Of a stretch of 5,374 nucleotides of DNA, positions 1 to 4,642 are shown one piece after another (position 1 is the first letter of the stretch; each line of letters opens with the position of its first letter). The notes beneath the pieces were generated by a model that saw only the letters and a list, made by a program, of their open reading frames with translations, was not told where the DNA came from and did no database searches. The stretch is from CALHVR01 sp963528625 (GTDB lineage Bacteria; Fusobacteriota; Fusobacteriia; Fusobacteriales; Leptotrichiaceae). Made by a program: the position numbers and the translations under genes. Location: contig CAURVQ010000051.1 of the NCBI GenBank assembly GCA_963528625.1, positions 1 to 5,374 of the forward strand. Reading direction: 5' to 3'.

Positions 1-80
1 ATATTTTATATTCTATCATAGAAGACTATTCTTTTAAATATTTACAGACTTTTTTTCACAGTCTTGAAGATTACAAATAA
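1..80 (+). CDS. 3' end of an unidentified gene running in from the left edge
   Basis: A + strand frame is open from the window edge (codons from base 3) and ends at TAA 78-80, giving about 25 residues that end in FFHSLEDYK. The frame has a mixed, protein-like composition (aromatic, acidic and basic residues), unlike low-complexity AT translation. A terminator-like hairpin begins 9 bases after the stop, which supports a real gene end here. I cannot recognise the family from so short a tail. A chance open frame in AT-rich DNA is possible, though less likely given the hairpin. Confidence 0.45.
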   Translation, partial: ILYSIIEDYSFKYLQTFFHSLEDYK

Positions 81-88
81 TAAGATAT

Positions 89-128
89 TAAAATATGGAA
101 GCTTTTAAACTCCCATATTTTATTTTGC
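89..128 (+). terminator. Putative intrinsic terminator of the left-edge gene
   Basis: AAAATATGG (90-98) pairs with CCATATTTT (113-121), and T89/A122 extends the stem to 10 bp. The loop can add an AG/CT pair after an A.C mismatch. T-rich sequence follows on the + strand. The stem is AT-rich, so the hairpin is weak. Its position just after the stop at 80 is the main argument for a terminator. Confidence 0.4.
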
Positions 129-159
129 TCTTTATTATTTTTTAATTGTATATAATGAA

Positions 160-186
160 TTGTAAATTGCAACTCAAAGTGTTGCA
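160..186 (+). repeat. Left inverted repeat of the IS30 remnant
   Basis: It begins TTGTAAATTG (160-169) and contains AAAGTGT at 176-182. The same blocks occur at the same spacing, inverted, in 735-761. The transposase stop codon at 187-189 abuts it, the usual compact layout of an IS end. Confidence 0.7.
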
Positions 187-655
187 TTAATTTTCATATT
201 TTGAATACTCCATTTCAAATATTTCTCTTGATTTTTTTTCACCAAATAATTTTCGTCGATACTCATTTATATATTTTTCTAATTGCTTTATTTCTTTTTC
301 CGTTACTTTCTTAAAATCTCTCCCTTTCAGTAAAAATCTTCTTATCAATTTATTATTATTCTCATCGCTTCCTCTTTCCCCCGAATAATAACTATGGGCA
401 TAAAAATACTTTATCCCTCTTTCCTCTATACTTCGTCCACCTTTTTTTCTTATACTTTTTTCCTTAGGTTTCATCAATTTATCTTTTTTATTATACGGAA
501 TATGTGATTTATTTATATTTAAAAATAATCCTGAATTTATATAATTATACAATGTTTTTTCTCATATCGTTACTTCTATATTTGCTTTTTTAGTATTTTC
601 CAATGCTACACACGGTGAATTTTTCTCTTTTTATTATATAATTAGTTTGAGTCAT
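187..655 (-). pseudogene. IS30-family transposase, broken in at least three ways
   Basis: Three pieces are visible on the minus strand. (1) An N-terminal start at ATG 653-655, with an AAAGGAG ribosome site at 666-672, reads MTQTNYIIKREKF and then leaves frame; the DNA-binding region that normally follows is missing. (2) A central piece in another frame reads ALENTKKANIEVTI, then TGA where a sense codon is expected, then EKTLYNYI and onward to GGRSIEER. (3) After GRSIEER the frame jumps directly to the C-terminal IS30 motif YFYAHSYYSGERG, then NNNKLIRRF. The catalytic-domain segment with the first two Asp residues of the DDE triad is therefore gone, while the Glu of the ERG motif (residue 59 of the open frame starting at TTG 552) remains. 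Family assignment rests on the EKTLYNYI, GRSIEER and ERGSDEN motifs. It is non-functional as written. Confidence 0.75.
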
Positions 656-730
656 AACCTTTTTTCTCCTTTGGTATTTTGTTTTCTAAACCAATCATAG
701 CATAGAAAATTATATTATGTTTTTTTTATC

Positions 731-745
731 AAAGTGTGACACTTT
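731..745. repeat. Perfect palindrome at the inner side of the right IS30 end
   Basis: AAAGTGT-G-ACACTTT is a 7-bp perfect dyad around a single central base. One arm is the AAAGTGT block of the inverted repeat. It could be a transposase or repressor contact site, or a product of IS decay. No function is shown. Confidence 0.5.
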
Positions 746-761
746 ATTTTACAATTTACAA
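735..761 (-). repeat. Right inverted repeat of the IS30 remnant
   Basis: Read on the minus strand it begins TTGTAAATTG (761-752) and carries AAAGTGT at 745-739, exactly the same 16-base offset as in the left repeat. Six of 27 positions differ, four of them clustered between the two blocks. Its inner part also belongs to the perfect palindrome at 731-745. Confidence 0.7.
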
Positions 762-768
762 AATATTT

Positions 769-797
769 TTGATTTTTTTCTGTAAAGATGTTATTAT
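769..797 (+). promoter_or_regulatory. Promoter for the acetyltransferase gene
   Basis: A -35-like TTGATT (769-774) and a -10-like TATTAT (792-797) are separated by 17 bp, 30 bp before the ATG at 828. It lies just outside the IS30 right end (761), so the gene does not need an IS-borne promoter. Assignment is by consensus similarity only. Confidence 0.5.
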
Positions 798-827
798 TCA
801 ATAAAATATATTAATGGAGACTTAAAA

Positions 828-1286
828 ATGAATAATAATATTGTTATAAAAACTAATATAACTAATTCAGATAAGCAAACTGTGATTAACTGGACTAATT
901 CTTATAATCAAATTTTTCTTAATCAATGGGCTGGAGCAAATTTTAATTTCCCTTTAACATTAGAAGAATTTAATTTCCAGAATATTTACTCTATTTTTTC
1001 TAATGAGGAATTTATTGGAATTATCCAAAAAATAAGAGAAGAAAATAATAATATTCATATTGGACGATTTCTTATAAATCCTTTACTTACTGGAAAAGGT
1101 TTAGGAACAATAGCTTTAACTGAGTTTATAAATTTCATTTTCCAAAATAAAAATATACATTCTATTACATTAAATGTATTTACCTACAATATAAATGCAA
1201 TAAAATTATATAAAAAACTTGGATTTGAAATATTGAAAATTATAACTCAACCTGAGAAAAAATATCTTATGATAAAATTTAGATAA
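828..1286 (+). CDS. GNAT-family N-acetyltransferase
   Basis: A 152-residue cytosolic protein of the GCN5-related fold, which transfers acetyl from acetyl-CoA to an amine; the acceptor cannot be read from sequence. Motif A runs from about residue 77 (HIGRFLINP) to the pyrophosphate-binding loop GKGLG (89-93). Motif B follows as LNVFTYNINAIKLYKKLGFE (115-134), with the usual N, Y128 and LGF positions. An N-terminal QWAG...FPLT segment (33-44) resembles a common small bacterial GNAT subgroup. The length is normal for a single-domain GNAT and the frame is undamaged. ATG 828 is chosen because GGAGA (816-820) sits 7 bases upstream. The gene stands alone between two dead insertion sequences and opposite in strand to everything on its right, which suggests accessory cargo or a survivor of rearrangement. 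It is Asn- and Ile-rich, as expected from AT-rich codons. Confidence 0.85.
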   Translation: MNNNIVIKTNITNSDKQTVINWTNSYNQIFLNQWAGANFNFPLTLEEFNFQNIYSIFSNEEFIGIIQKIREENNNIHIGRFLINPLLTGKGLGTIALTEFINFIFQNKNIHSITLNVFTYNINAIKLYKKLGFEILKIITQPEKKYLMIKFR

Positions 1287-1308
1287 CATAAAAAGAGAGT
1301 TTTTTTTT

Positions 1309-1330
1309 ACATGTATCAACAAACTGGACA
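1309..1330 (+). repeat. Left inverted repeat of the IS3-family remnant
   Basis: It starts ACATGTATCAAC and ends CTGGACA. It matches the reverse complement of 1970-1991 except for T/C at its eighth base. The high identity contrasts with the decayed coding part. Confidence 0.8.
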
Positions 1331-1358
1331 CGAAATTTAAAATCAATAATTTAAGGAA

Positions 1359-1934
1359 TTACATCTTATTTTCTTGTAATGATAACTCATACAATATCTT
1401 ATATTTATCTTCTTCTAAATAATTTGATGACTTTACTATCTTATCTTGGTATTTAGAAACCCATGAGTATAGATTAGAATATTTAATACCATACTTAATA
1501 CAAGTTTCTTTGTAATTTCTTCCATTCTCAATACATTCATTAGCAATAATCATTTTTTATCTTTACTTAATTTAGGATTTCTCATAGTATATATTTCACC
1601 TCTAGGTATGTAATCATTTATTATACTGATTAATCCAATTTATTACAATAGTATTAGGCAATAAATATTTTGCAGATAATATATCTATAGAACTCCCTTT
1701 AAAAATTTCATTAATAACCTTAGTTCTAAATTCTTTTGTATATGCTCTATTTCTAGATTCTACTTCTTTTAAGCCTTCTATACCATGTATTCTAAATCTA
1801 TTAATATATCGATAAAATACACGATTAGAAACACCGTATTTAATATAAATATCTTTACAACTCAGTCCCATTTCTAAATAATCCTTACACATAGAAATTC
1901 TTTCTTCTAATGTGAATTTACTTTTTCTTCTCAT
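1359..1934 (-). pseudogene. IS3-family OrfA (multi-HTH), two opposite frameshifts
   Basis: OrfA is the DNA-binding half of an IS3 transposase. Start ATG 1932-1934 (MRRKSKFTLEER) is preferred over the in-frame TTG at 1952, because that codon overlaps the GGAGG ribosome site at 1946-1950. HTH unit 1 is KFTLEERISMCKDYLEMG to RFRIHGIEGLKE, and unit 2 starts near RAYTKEFRTKVI. The frame hits TGA at 1614-1616. One base over it continues as NDYIPRGEIYTMRNPKLSKDKK. At the A-run opposite 1553-1558 it must shift back to reach HTH unit 3, MIIANECIENGRNYKE to LYSWVSKYQDK. The outer two parts share a frame, so one extra and one missing A explain the damage. Three HTH units with a PxxEVY-like linker are known in some clostridial and fusobacterial IS3 OrfA proteins. 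The C-terminus (to TAA at 1359) lacks the usual GEEGL and leucine-zipper-like tail. Confidence 0.7.
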
Positions 1935-1969
1935 AAAAAAATGTACCTCCAAACTGTTTTTATTTTTTC

Positions 1970-1991
1970 TGTCCAGTTTGTTGGTACATGT
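1970..1991 (-). repeat. Right inverted repeat of the IS3-family remnant
   Basis: On the minus strand it reads ACATGTACCAAC then AAACTGGACA. It is the end upstream of OrfA; the OrfA ribosome site lies about 20 bases inside it. Confidence 0.8.
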
Positions 1992-2026
1992 TCTTTTTAA
2001 ACATTTTTATTTTTATTTTTGCTATA

Positions 2027-2056
2027 ATTATACAATTTAGTTTTTTATTTCATCAA
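2027..2056 (-). promoter_or_regulatory. Possible leftward promoter beside the IS3 remnant
   Basis: On the minus strand, TTGATG (2056-2051) and TATAAT (2032-2027) are 18 bp apart, pointing towards the OrfA remnant but outside its inverted repeat. The rest of 1992-2101 shows no gene and no clear hairpin. In such AT-rich DNA a match of this quality can occur by chance. Confidence 0.3.
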
Positions 2057-2101
2057 ATATAAAAGAATAAATCTATTATTTAAAATACGCTTTACTCTAT
2101 T

Positions 2102-2632
2102 TCAATAAATTAAAATTCCTAAAATTGCAACAATCACTGTTAAAATTACTGGATCTACATTCCATTTCAACATTGCTAATCCTGATAACACAAATAGAAT
2201 AAAACTTTTCCAATCAATAAAATTACTTCTATCCATCAAAAGTAATGTCGCAGAAAGTATTAGACCTACAACTACTATTCTTAACCCAACAAAAGCATTT
2301 GAAATATATCTATTATCTCTAAATTTTAGAAAAAATCTACTAAAAATTAACATTATTATAATTGATGGTGTAGCCAGTCCCAAAGTGGCGATAACTGCTC
2401 CCACTCCATTTCCCATAACTACATAACCAACATAAGTCGCTGTATTCACAGATACAGGACCCGGTGTTACTTGCGATACGGCAACCATATCTGTAAATTG
2501 TGAAACAGTTATCCAATTATGAATATCTACAACTTCTTTTTTTATAAGCGGAAGTATTGCATATCCTCCTCCAAAACTAAACAGTCCTATTTTAAAAAAA
2601 GTTATAAATAATATAATTAATTTTTCTATCAT
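2102..2632 (-). CDS. Chromate transporter (CHR family), second half-size subunit
   Basis: A 176-residue, very hydrophobic inner-membrane protein of the short-chain CHR family. Members of the superfamily are linked to chromate efflux, probably as anion transporters; the native substrate here is unknown. Family signatures are FKIGLFSFGGGYAILPLI (13-30) and SQVTPGPVSVNTATYVGY (53-70), then a G..GA..ATLG..TPS helix start (75-90). Several further membrane segments follow to the C-terminus. The TPGP motif is closer to consensus than the SPGA of its partner. Its ATG (2630-2632) overlaps the stop of the upstream gene as TAATG, and it has its own strong GGAGGAG site (2640-2646), so the two are made together. 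Short-chain CHR proteins are known as gene pairs (B. subtilis ywrA/ywrB) whose products probably work together as one transporter. Confidence 0.88.
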   Translation of the reverse strand: MIEKLIILFITFFKIGLFSFGGGYAILPLIKKEVVDIHNWITVSQFTDMVAVSQVTPGPVSVNTATYVGYVVMGNGVGAVIATLGLATPSIIIMLIFSRFFLKFRDNRYISNAFVGLRIVVVGLILSATLLLMDRSNFIDWKSFILFVLSGLAMLKWNVDPVILTVIVAILGILIY

Positions 2633-3180
2633 TATTTATCTCCTCCTCTTTTAAAAAATATCATAACGATATTTCCTAAAACTGCTCCTAATATAATTAC
2701 AATTATTGGAGGAAACTTAAAGTACGATACAAGTACTGCAACTAATAACACAATCCATCCTGTTTTTATATTTATTTTTGCTTGTTTCCCTATTTTATAA
2801 ACACTAACTCCTATCAATGCAACTACCATAGGTCTTATAGCTTTAAACATTTTAATTACATATATATTATTTTGAACATTTGTAAATAATTTTGCTAATA
2901 ACCAAATTATTAAAATAGATGGCAGTAAACTTCCTAAAATTGTAACAAATGCTCCTAAATATCCTTTAACTTTATAGCCTACAAAAACTGCTGTATTCAC
3001 AGCTAAAGCTCCCGGTGATGACTGTGCTAATGCTAACATATCTAAAAAATCTTCTTTTTCTATCCATTTGTTTTTTTCTACAATTTCATTTTGTATAAGT
3101 GGTACCATCGCATAACCACCACCTAATGTAAATGTTCCTAACTTAAAAAATATTAAAAATAATTTCCAATACACTTTCAA
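2632..3180 (-). CDS. Chromate transporter (CHR family), first half-size subunit
   Basis: A 182-residue polytopic membrane protein, homologous to the downstream partner. It shows FFKLGTFTLGGGYAMVPLI (11-29) and AQSSPGALAVNTAVFVGY (52-69), then KGYLGAFVTILGSLLPS (72-88). Further hydrophobic segments lie near 113-130 and 140-176, and the tail is basic (KRGGDK). The TTG at 3178-3180 is taken as start because a purine-rich AAGAGAG-like site (about 3187-3193) is 6 bases upstream; GTG at 3174 is an alternative, but its spacing would be about 12. The weak RBS and TTG start suggest low translation compared with the partner. Two promoter-like sequences precede it. Full-length CHR proteins fuse two such halves; here they are separate genes. 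Confidence 0.88.
   Translation of the reverse strand: MKVYWKLFLIFFKLGTFTLGGGYAMVPLIQNEIVEKNKWIEKEDFLDMLALAQSSPGALAVNTAVFVGYKVKGYLGAFVTILGSLLPSILIIWLLAKLFTNVQNNIYVIKMFKAIRPMVVALIGVSVYKIGKQAKINIKTGWIVLLVAVLVSYFKFPPIIVIILGAVLGNIVMIFFKRGGDK
2639..2648 (-). promoter_or_regulatory. Strong ribosome binding site inside the end of the first CHR gene
   Basis: GAGGAGGAGA on the minus strand lies within the last codons (KRGGDK) of the first subunit, 6-7 bases before the ATG at 2632. It fixes the start of the second subunit and, with the TAATG overlap, implies coupled but possibly stronger translation of that subunit. Confidence 0.7.
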
Positions 3181-3214
3181 TTTGTTCTCTCTTTCTTATT
3201 TATCTTATTGCAAT

Positions 3215-3243
3215 ATCCTACACTATATTTTAATTTCTTTCAA
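3215..3243 (-). promoter_or_regulatory. Proximal promoter of the chromate transporter pair
   Basis: On the minus strand TTGAAA (3243-3238) and TAGGAT (3220-3215) are spaced 17 bp, about 35 bases before the TTG start. Spacing is ideal and both boxes match the sigma-70 consensus at four of six positions. Confidence 0.45.
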
Positions 3244-3254
3244 GTTTTTTTATA

Positions 3255-3284
3255 ATTATACTACATTTTTTTATTTCAGATCAA
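3255..3284 (-). promoter_or_regulatory. Distal promoter of the chromate transporter pair
   Basis: On the minus strand TTGATC (3284-3279) and a perfect TATAAT (3260-3255) are spaced 18 bp. It lies in the 125-bp gap after the small membrane-protein gene. Together with the proximal candidate it may form a tandem promoter; only one may be real. Confidence 0.4.
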
Positions 3285-3305
3285 AGTATTACATTTTATT
3301 TAATA

Positions 3306-3515
3306 TTATGCTATATTTTTACTATTTTTACTATTTAAGCTTTTACGATTAAAATTTAATTTATTATCTTCTATAATTTTAATATTTTTAGCTCTTCTTT
3401 TTTCATTTTTATCTTTTTTTATCTTTTTCATAACATCATCTCCATATATTCCCCATAAAGATAATGAAAATCCTACAATTACTAAATATACCTCTACTAA
3501 TATTATACCATTCAT
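3306..3515 (-). CDS. Small single-TM protein with basic tail, unknown function
   Basis: 69 residues; I do not recognise the family. Residues 3-24 (from GIILVEVYLV to WGIY) form one strong hydrophobic segment, followed by GDDVMKK and a highly charged region (KKIKKDKNEKRRAKN, 30-44), then an Asn/Ser/Lys-rich end. The positive-inside rule predicts the tail in the cytoplasm. Evidence that it is real: a GGAGG site (3523-3527) 7 bases before ATG 3513-3515, and a protein-like hydrophobic-then-charged layout. The end NSKNSKN comes from a tandem 9-base repeat (3316-3333). It lies 125 bp upstream of, and codirectional with, the transporter pair, with promoters between, so shared transcription is possible but not required. 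It could be a transporter accessory protein, a toxin-like peptide or an unrelated small membrane protein. Confidence 0.65.
   Translation of the reverse strand: MNGIILVEVYLVIVGFSLSLWGIYGDDVMKKIKKDKNEKRRAKNIKIIEDNKLNFNRKSLNSKNSKNIA
3316..3333 (+). repeat. Two tandem copies of a 9-base unit
   Basis: TTTTTACTA occurs twice head to tail within the 3' end of the small membrane-protein gene and encodes the repeated Asn-Ser-Lys. A 9-base unit keeps frame, so copy-number change would only lengthen or shorten the tail. Confidence 0.6.
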
Positions 3516-3522
3516 TTTGCTA

Positions 3523-3527
3523 CCTCC
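3523..3527 (-). promoter_or_regulatory. Ribosome binding site of the small membrane protein
   Basis: GGAGG on the minus strand, 7 bases before the ATG. It is one of the best sites in the window and the main evidence that this short frame is translated. Confidence 0.65.
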
Positions 3528-3593
3528 AAATTTAATTTTTTCTTTTTATTTTACACAGAAATTTTATCAAATTTTTTTACTTTTTACGAAGTA

Positions 3594-3621
3594 GCTATAA
3601 AGCAATATAACAAAACCTCAA
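3594..3621 (-). promoter_or_regulatory. Weak candidate promoter for the small membrane protein
   Basis: On the minus strand TTGAGG (3621-3616) and TATAGC (3599-3594) are spaced 16 bp, about 80 bases before the ATG. It is the best match I see between the terminator at 3713-3761 and the gene, but it is far from consensus. Confidence 0.25.
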
Positions 3622-3634
3622 ATTTACCTTCGCC

Positions 3635-3676
3635 TATTTTTCTCATTTAAAACAATATTTCTTATTTTTCTCATTT
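3635..3676 (+). repeat. 14-base direct repeat in the intergenic region
   Basis: TATTTTTCTCATTT occurs at 3635-3648 and again at 3663-3676, 28 bases apart. The stretch 3530-3785 holds this, the terminator on its right and a weak promoter candidate, and no gene I can support. A low-complexity origin is possible. Confidence 0.4.
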
Positions 3677-3706
3677 TTTCTAATTTTTTTAAGTTTTAAA
3701 TTTCTA

Positions 3707-3761
3707 CTAAAAAACTACATCCATCATTATAAACTTATTGTTTAAAATTTTAAATGTAGTT
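3707..3761 (-). terminator. Terminator after the histidinol phosphatase gene
   Basis: On the minus strand AACTACAT (3761-3754) pairs perfectly with ATGTAGTT (3720-3713) and is followed by a T tract (six consecutive T in total, ending at 3709). The 33-base loop is unusually long but can fold a small inner hairpin (TAAAC/GTTTA around AATAA, 3729-3743). It starts about 25 bases after the stop of the upstream gene. Confidence 0.6.
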
Positions 3762-3785
3762 CCGTTATTTTCGTTATATTCTGTA

Positions 3786-4622
3786 TCATAGTTTTTTATC
3801 AAATTTTACAAACTCATTTATTCCAAATTTTTCTGCATATTCTTTAGCCTCTTTTATTTTATACCCAACATGTTCTGCATAATGTGCATCACTAGATAAA
3901 ATTACTGGAATATTATATTTTTTTACTAATTTCATAAAATCTGGATAAGGAGTTATCTCTTTTATTGGATATCTATGTTCTGTCCCTGTATTTATATCTA
4001 CTATCATATTATTATCTTTCAATATTTTAGCTGTATTTTCTAATATTTTAGCTACTTCTTCTTTTTTAGGAATATTTTTAAACATTCTAAGATTAAATGG
4101 ATGCCCTAAAACATCATAATATTTTGTTTTTGCGACCAATTTTATCTCATTTGAATAATCTTCCCAAATATCTTTTAATGGCATATCATTAAAATGATGC
4201 TTTAAAGCACTAAAATCAAATCCCCAACCTTTTATGTAATGAATAGATACAATTAAATAATCCCATTTATATTTATCTAATATTTCTTTAACTTTTTCTT
4301 GATTTCTAAAATTACAAACTTCTAATCCAATTTTTATCGGATATCCTTTATCTTTCAAATCTTTTACAAATTTTTGATATTCATCCAATGTATGACAAAA
4401 TTTCGTTTTTTGCTTCAACCATTCTCTTTGAAATTTACCAATTTCACTATCATCTAAAATTAATTCATCATAATACAAACTTTCAAATTCTTTAAAACCG
4501 TGTGTATGCTCCGTTATACCTATTTCTTCCAATCCCATTTTTTCAGCTTGTTCAAAAAATTTTTTTACATATTCTTCATCATAACTTCCAAATTCCCAAT
4601 GCATGTGATAATCTCTTAACAC
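3786..4622 (-). CDS. hisK: PHP-family histidinol phosphatase (HisK/HisJ type)
   Basis: A 278-residue cytosolic metallo-phosphoesterase, predicted to convert L-histidinol phosphate to histidinol in histidine biosynthesis. The PHP metal-site motifs appear in order: DYHMH (H6, H8), GITEHTHG (E38, H39), GLEVCNF (E101), SIHY (H128), GHP (H174) and SSDAHY (D245, H247). All usual ligand positions seem present and the length is near the family's usual 260-290, so it should be active. The start is GTG 4620-4622, placed by AAAGGA 8 bases upstream; it puts the first metal motif at residue 4, as normal. It is the second gene of a unit, 20 bp after a secreted-protein gene, and ends at the terminator at 3707-3761. 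No other his gene is in the window, so another phosphomonoester is a possible substrate. Confidence 0.85.
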   Translation of the reverse strand: MLRDYHMHWEFGSYDEEYVKKFFEQAEKMGLEEIGITEHTHGFKEFESLYYDELILDDSEIGKFQREWLKQKTKFCHTLDEYQKFVKDLKDKGYPIKIGLEVCNFRNQEKVKEILDKYKWDYLIVSIHYIKGWGFDFSALKHHFNDMPLKDIWEDYSNEIKLVAKTKYYDVLGHPFNLRMFKNIPKKEEVAKILENTAKILKDNNMIVDINTGTEHRYPIKEITPYPDFMKLVKKYNIPVILSSDAHYAEHVGYKIKEAKEYAEKFGINEFVKFDKKL

Positions 4623-4642
4623 TTTTCTTTTCCTTTCAAAAT

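Larger units (their letters stand above)
160..761 (-). mobile_element. Degenerate, internally deleted IS30-family element
   Basis: The element is bounded by matching imperfect inverted repeats at 160-186 and 735-761 (21 of 27 positions agree) and encloses pieces of an IS30-type transposase on the minus strand. Intact IS30 elements are usually about 1.0-1.2 kb; this one is about 602 bp, and the missing length corresponds to protein segments that are absent. Both flanks carry AA (158-159 and 762-763). This agrees with the 2-3 bp duplications of IS30 but could be chance in such AT-rich DNA. It cannot encode a working transposase, although the ends might still be recognised if a full relative is present elsewhere in the genome. 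Confidence 0.75.
1309..1991 (-). mobile_element. Degenerate IS3-family element lacking OrfB
   Basis: Ends at 1309-1330 and 1970-1991 are inverted repeats differing at one of 22 positions, followed by partly matching A-rich sequence. Between them lies an OrfA-type gene on the minus strand and no integrase-like OrfB. Full IS3 elements are about 1.2-1.5 kb or more; this is 683 bp, so roughly the OrfB length has been lost internally while both ends survive. If the true tips are the TG...CA pair, the element spans 1312-1988 and ACA/TGT are flanks. No clear 3-4 bp target duplication is visible (TTTT on the left, TCTT on the right). The left tip lies 22 bases after the acetyltransferase stop. Confidence 0.75.

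Noticed and set aside
46..66. Short inverted repeat AGACT/AGTCT in the left-edge gene
   Set aside because: A five-pair stem inside an apparent coding frame is too weak to call a regulatory or terminator structure.
1287..1308. Terminator for the acetyltransferase gene
   Set aside because: AAAAAGAGAG followed by a T run looks terminator-like, but the only possible stem is A5/T5. The IS3 element may have separated the gene from its original terminator.
160..1991. Composite transposon carrying the acetyltransferase
   Set aside because: The two flanking elements belong to different families (IS30 and IS3) with unrelated ends, so they cannot act as the paired arms of a composite transposon.
2020..2028. 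Extended -10 sequence TGCTATAAT on the + strand
   Set aside because: No -35-like hexamer is found 16-18 bases upstream, and there is no + strand gene downstream. It would only give antisense RNA to the transporter genes, so I did not call it.
3316..3333. Start of a CRISPR-like or VNTR array
   Set aside because: There are only two 9-base units with no spacers, and they lie within a coding frame.
3584..3646. A 20-codon minus-strand frame starting MRKIGEGKF
   Set aside because: It has no ribosome site, is very short and shares its start with the low-complexity direct repeat. Probably chance.
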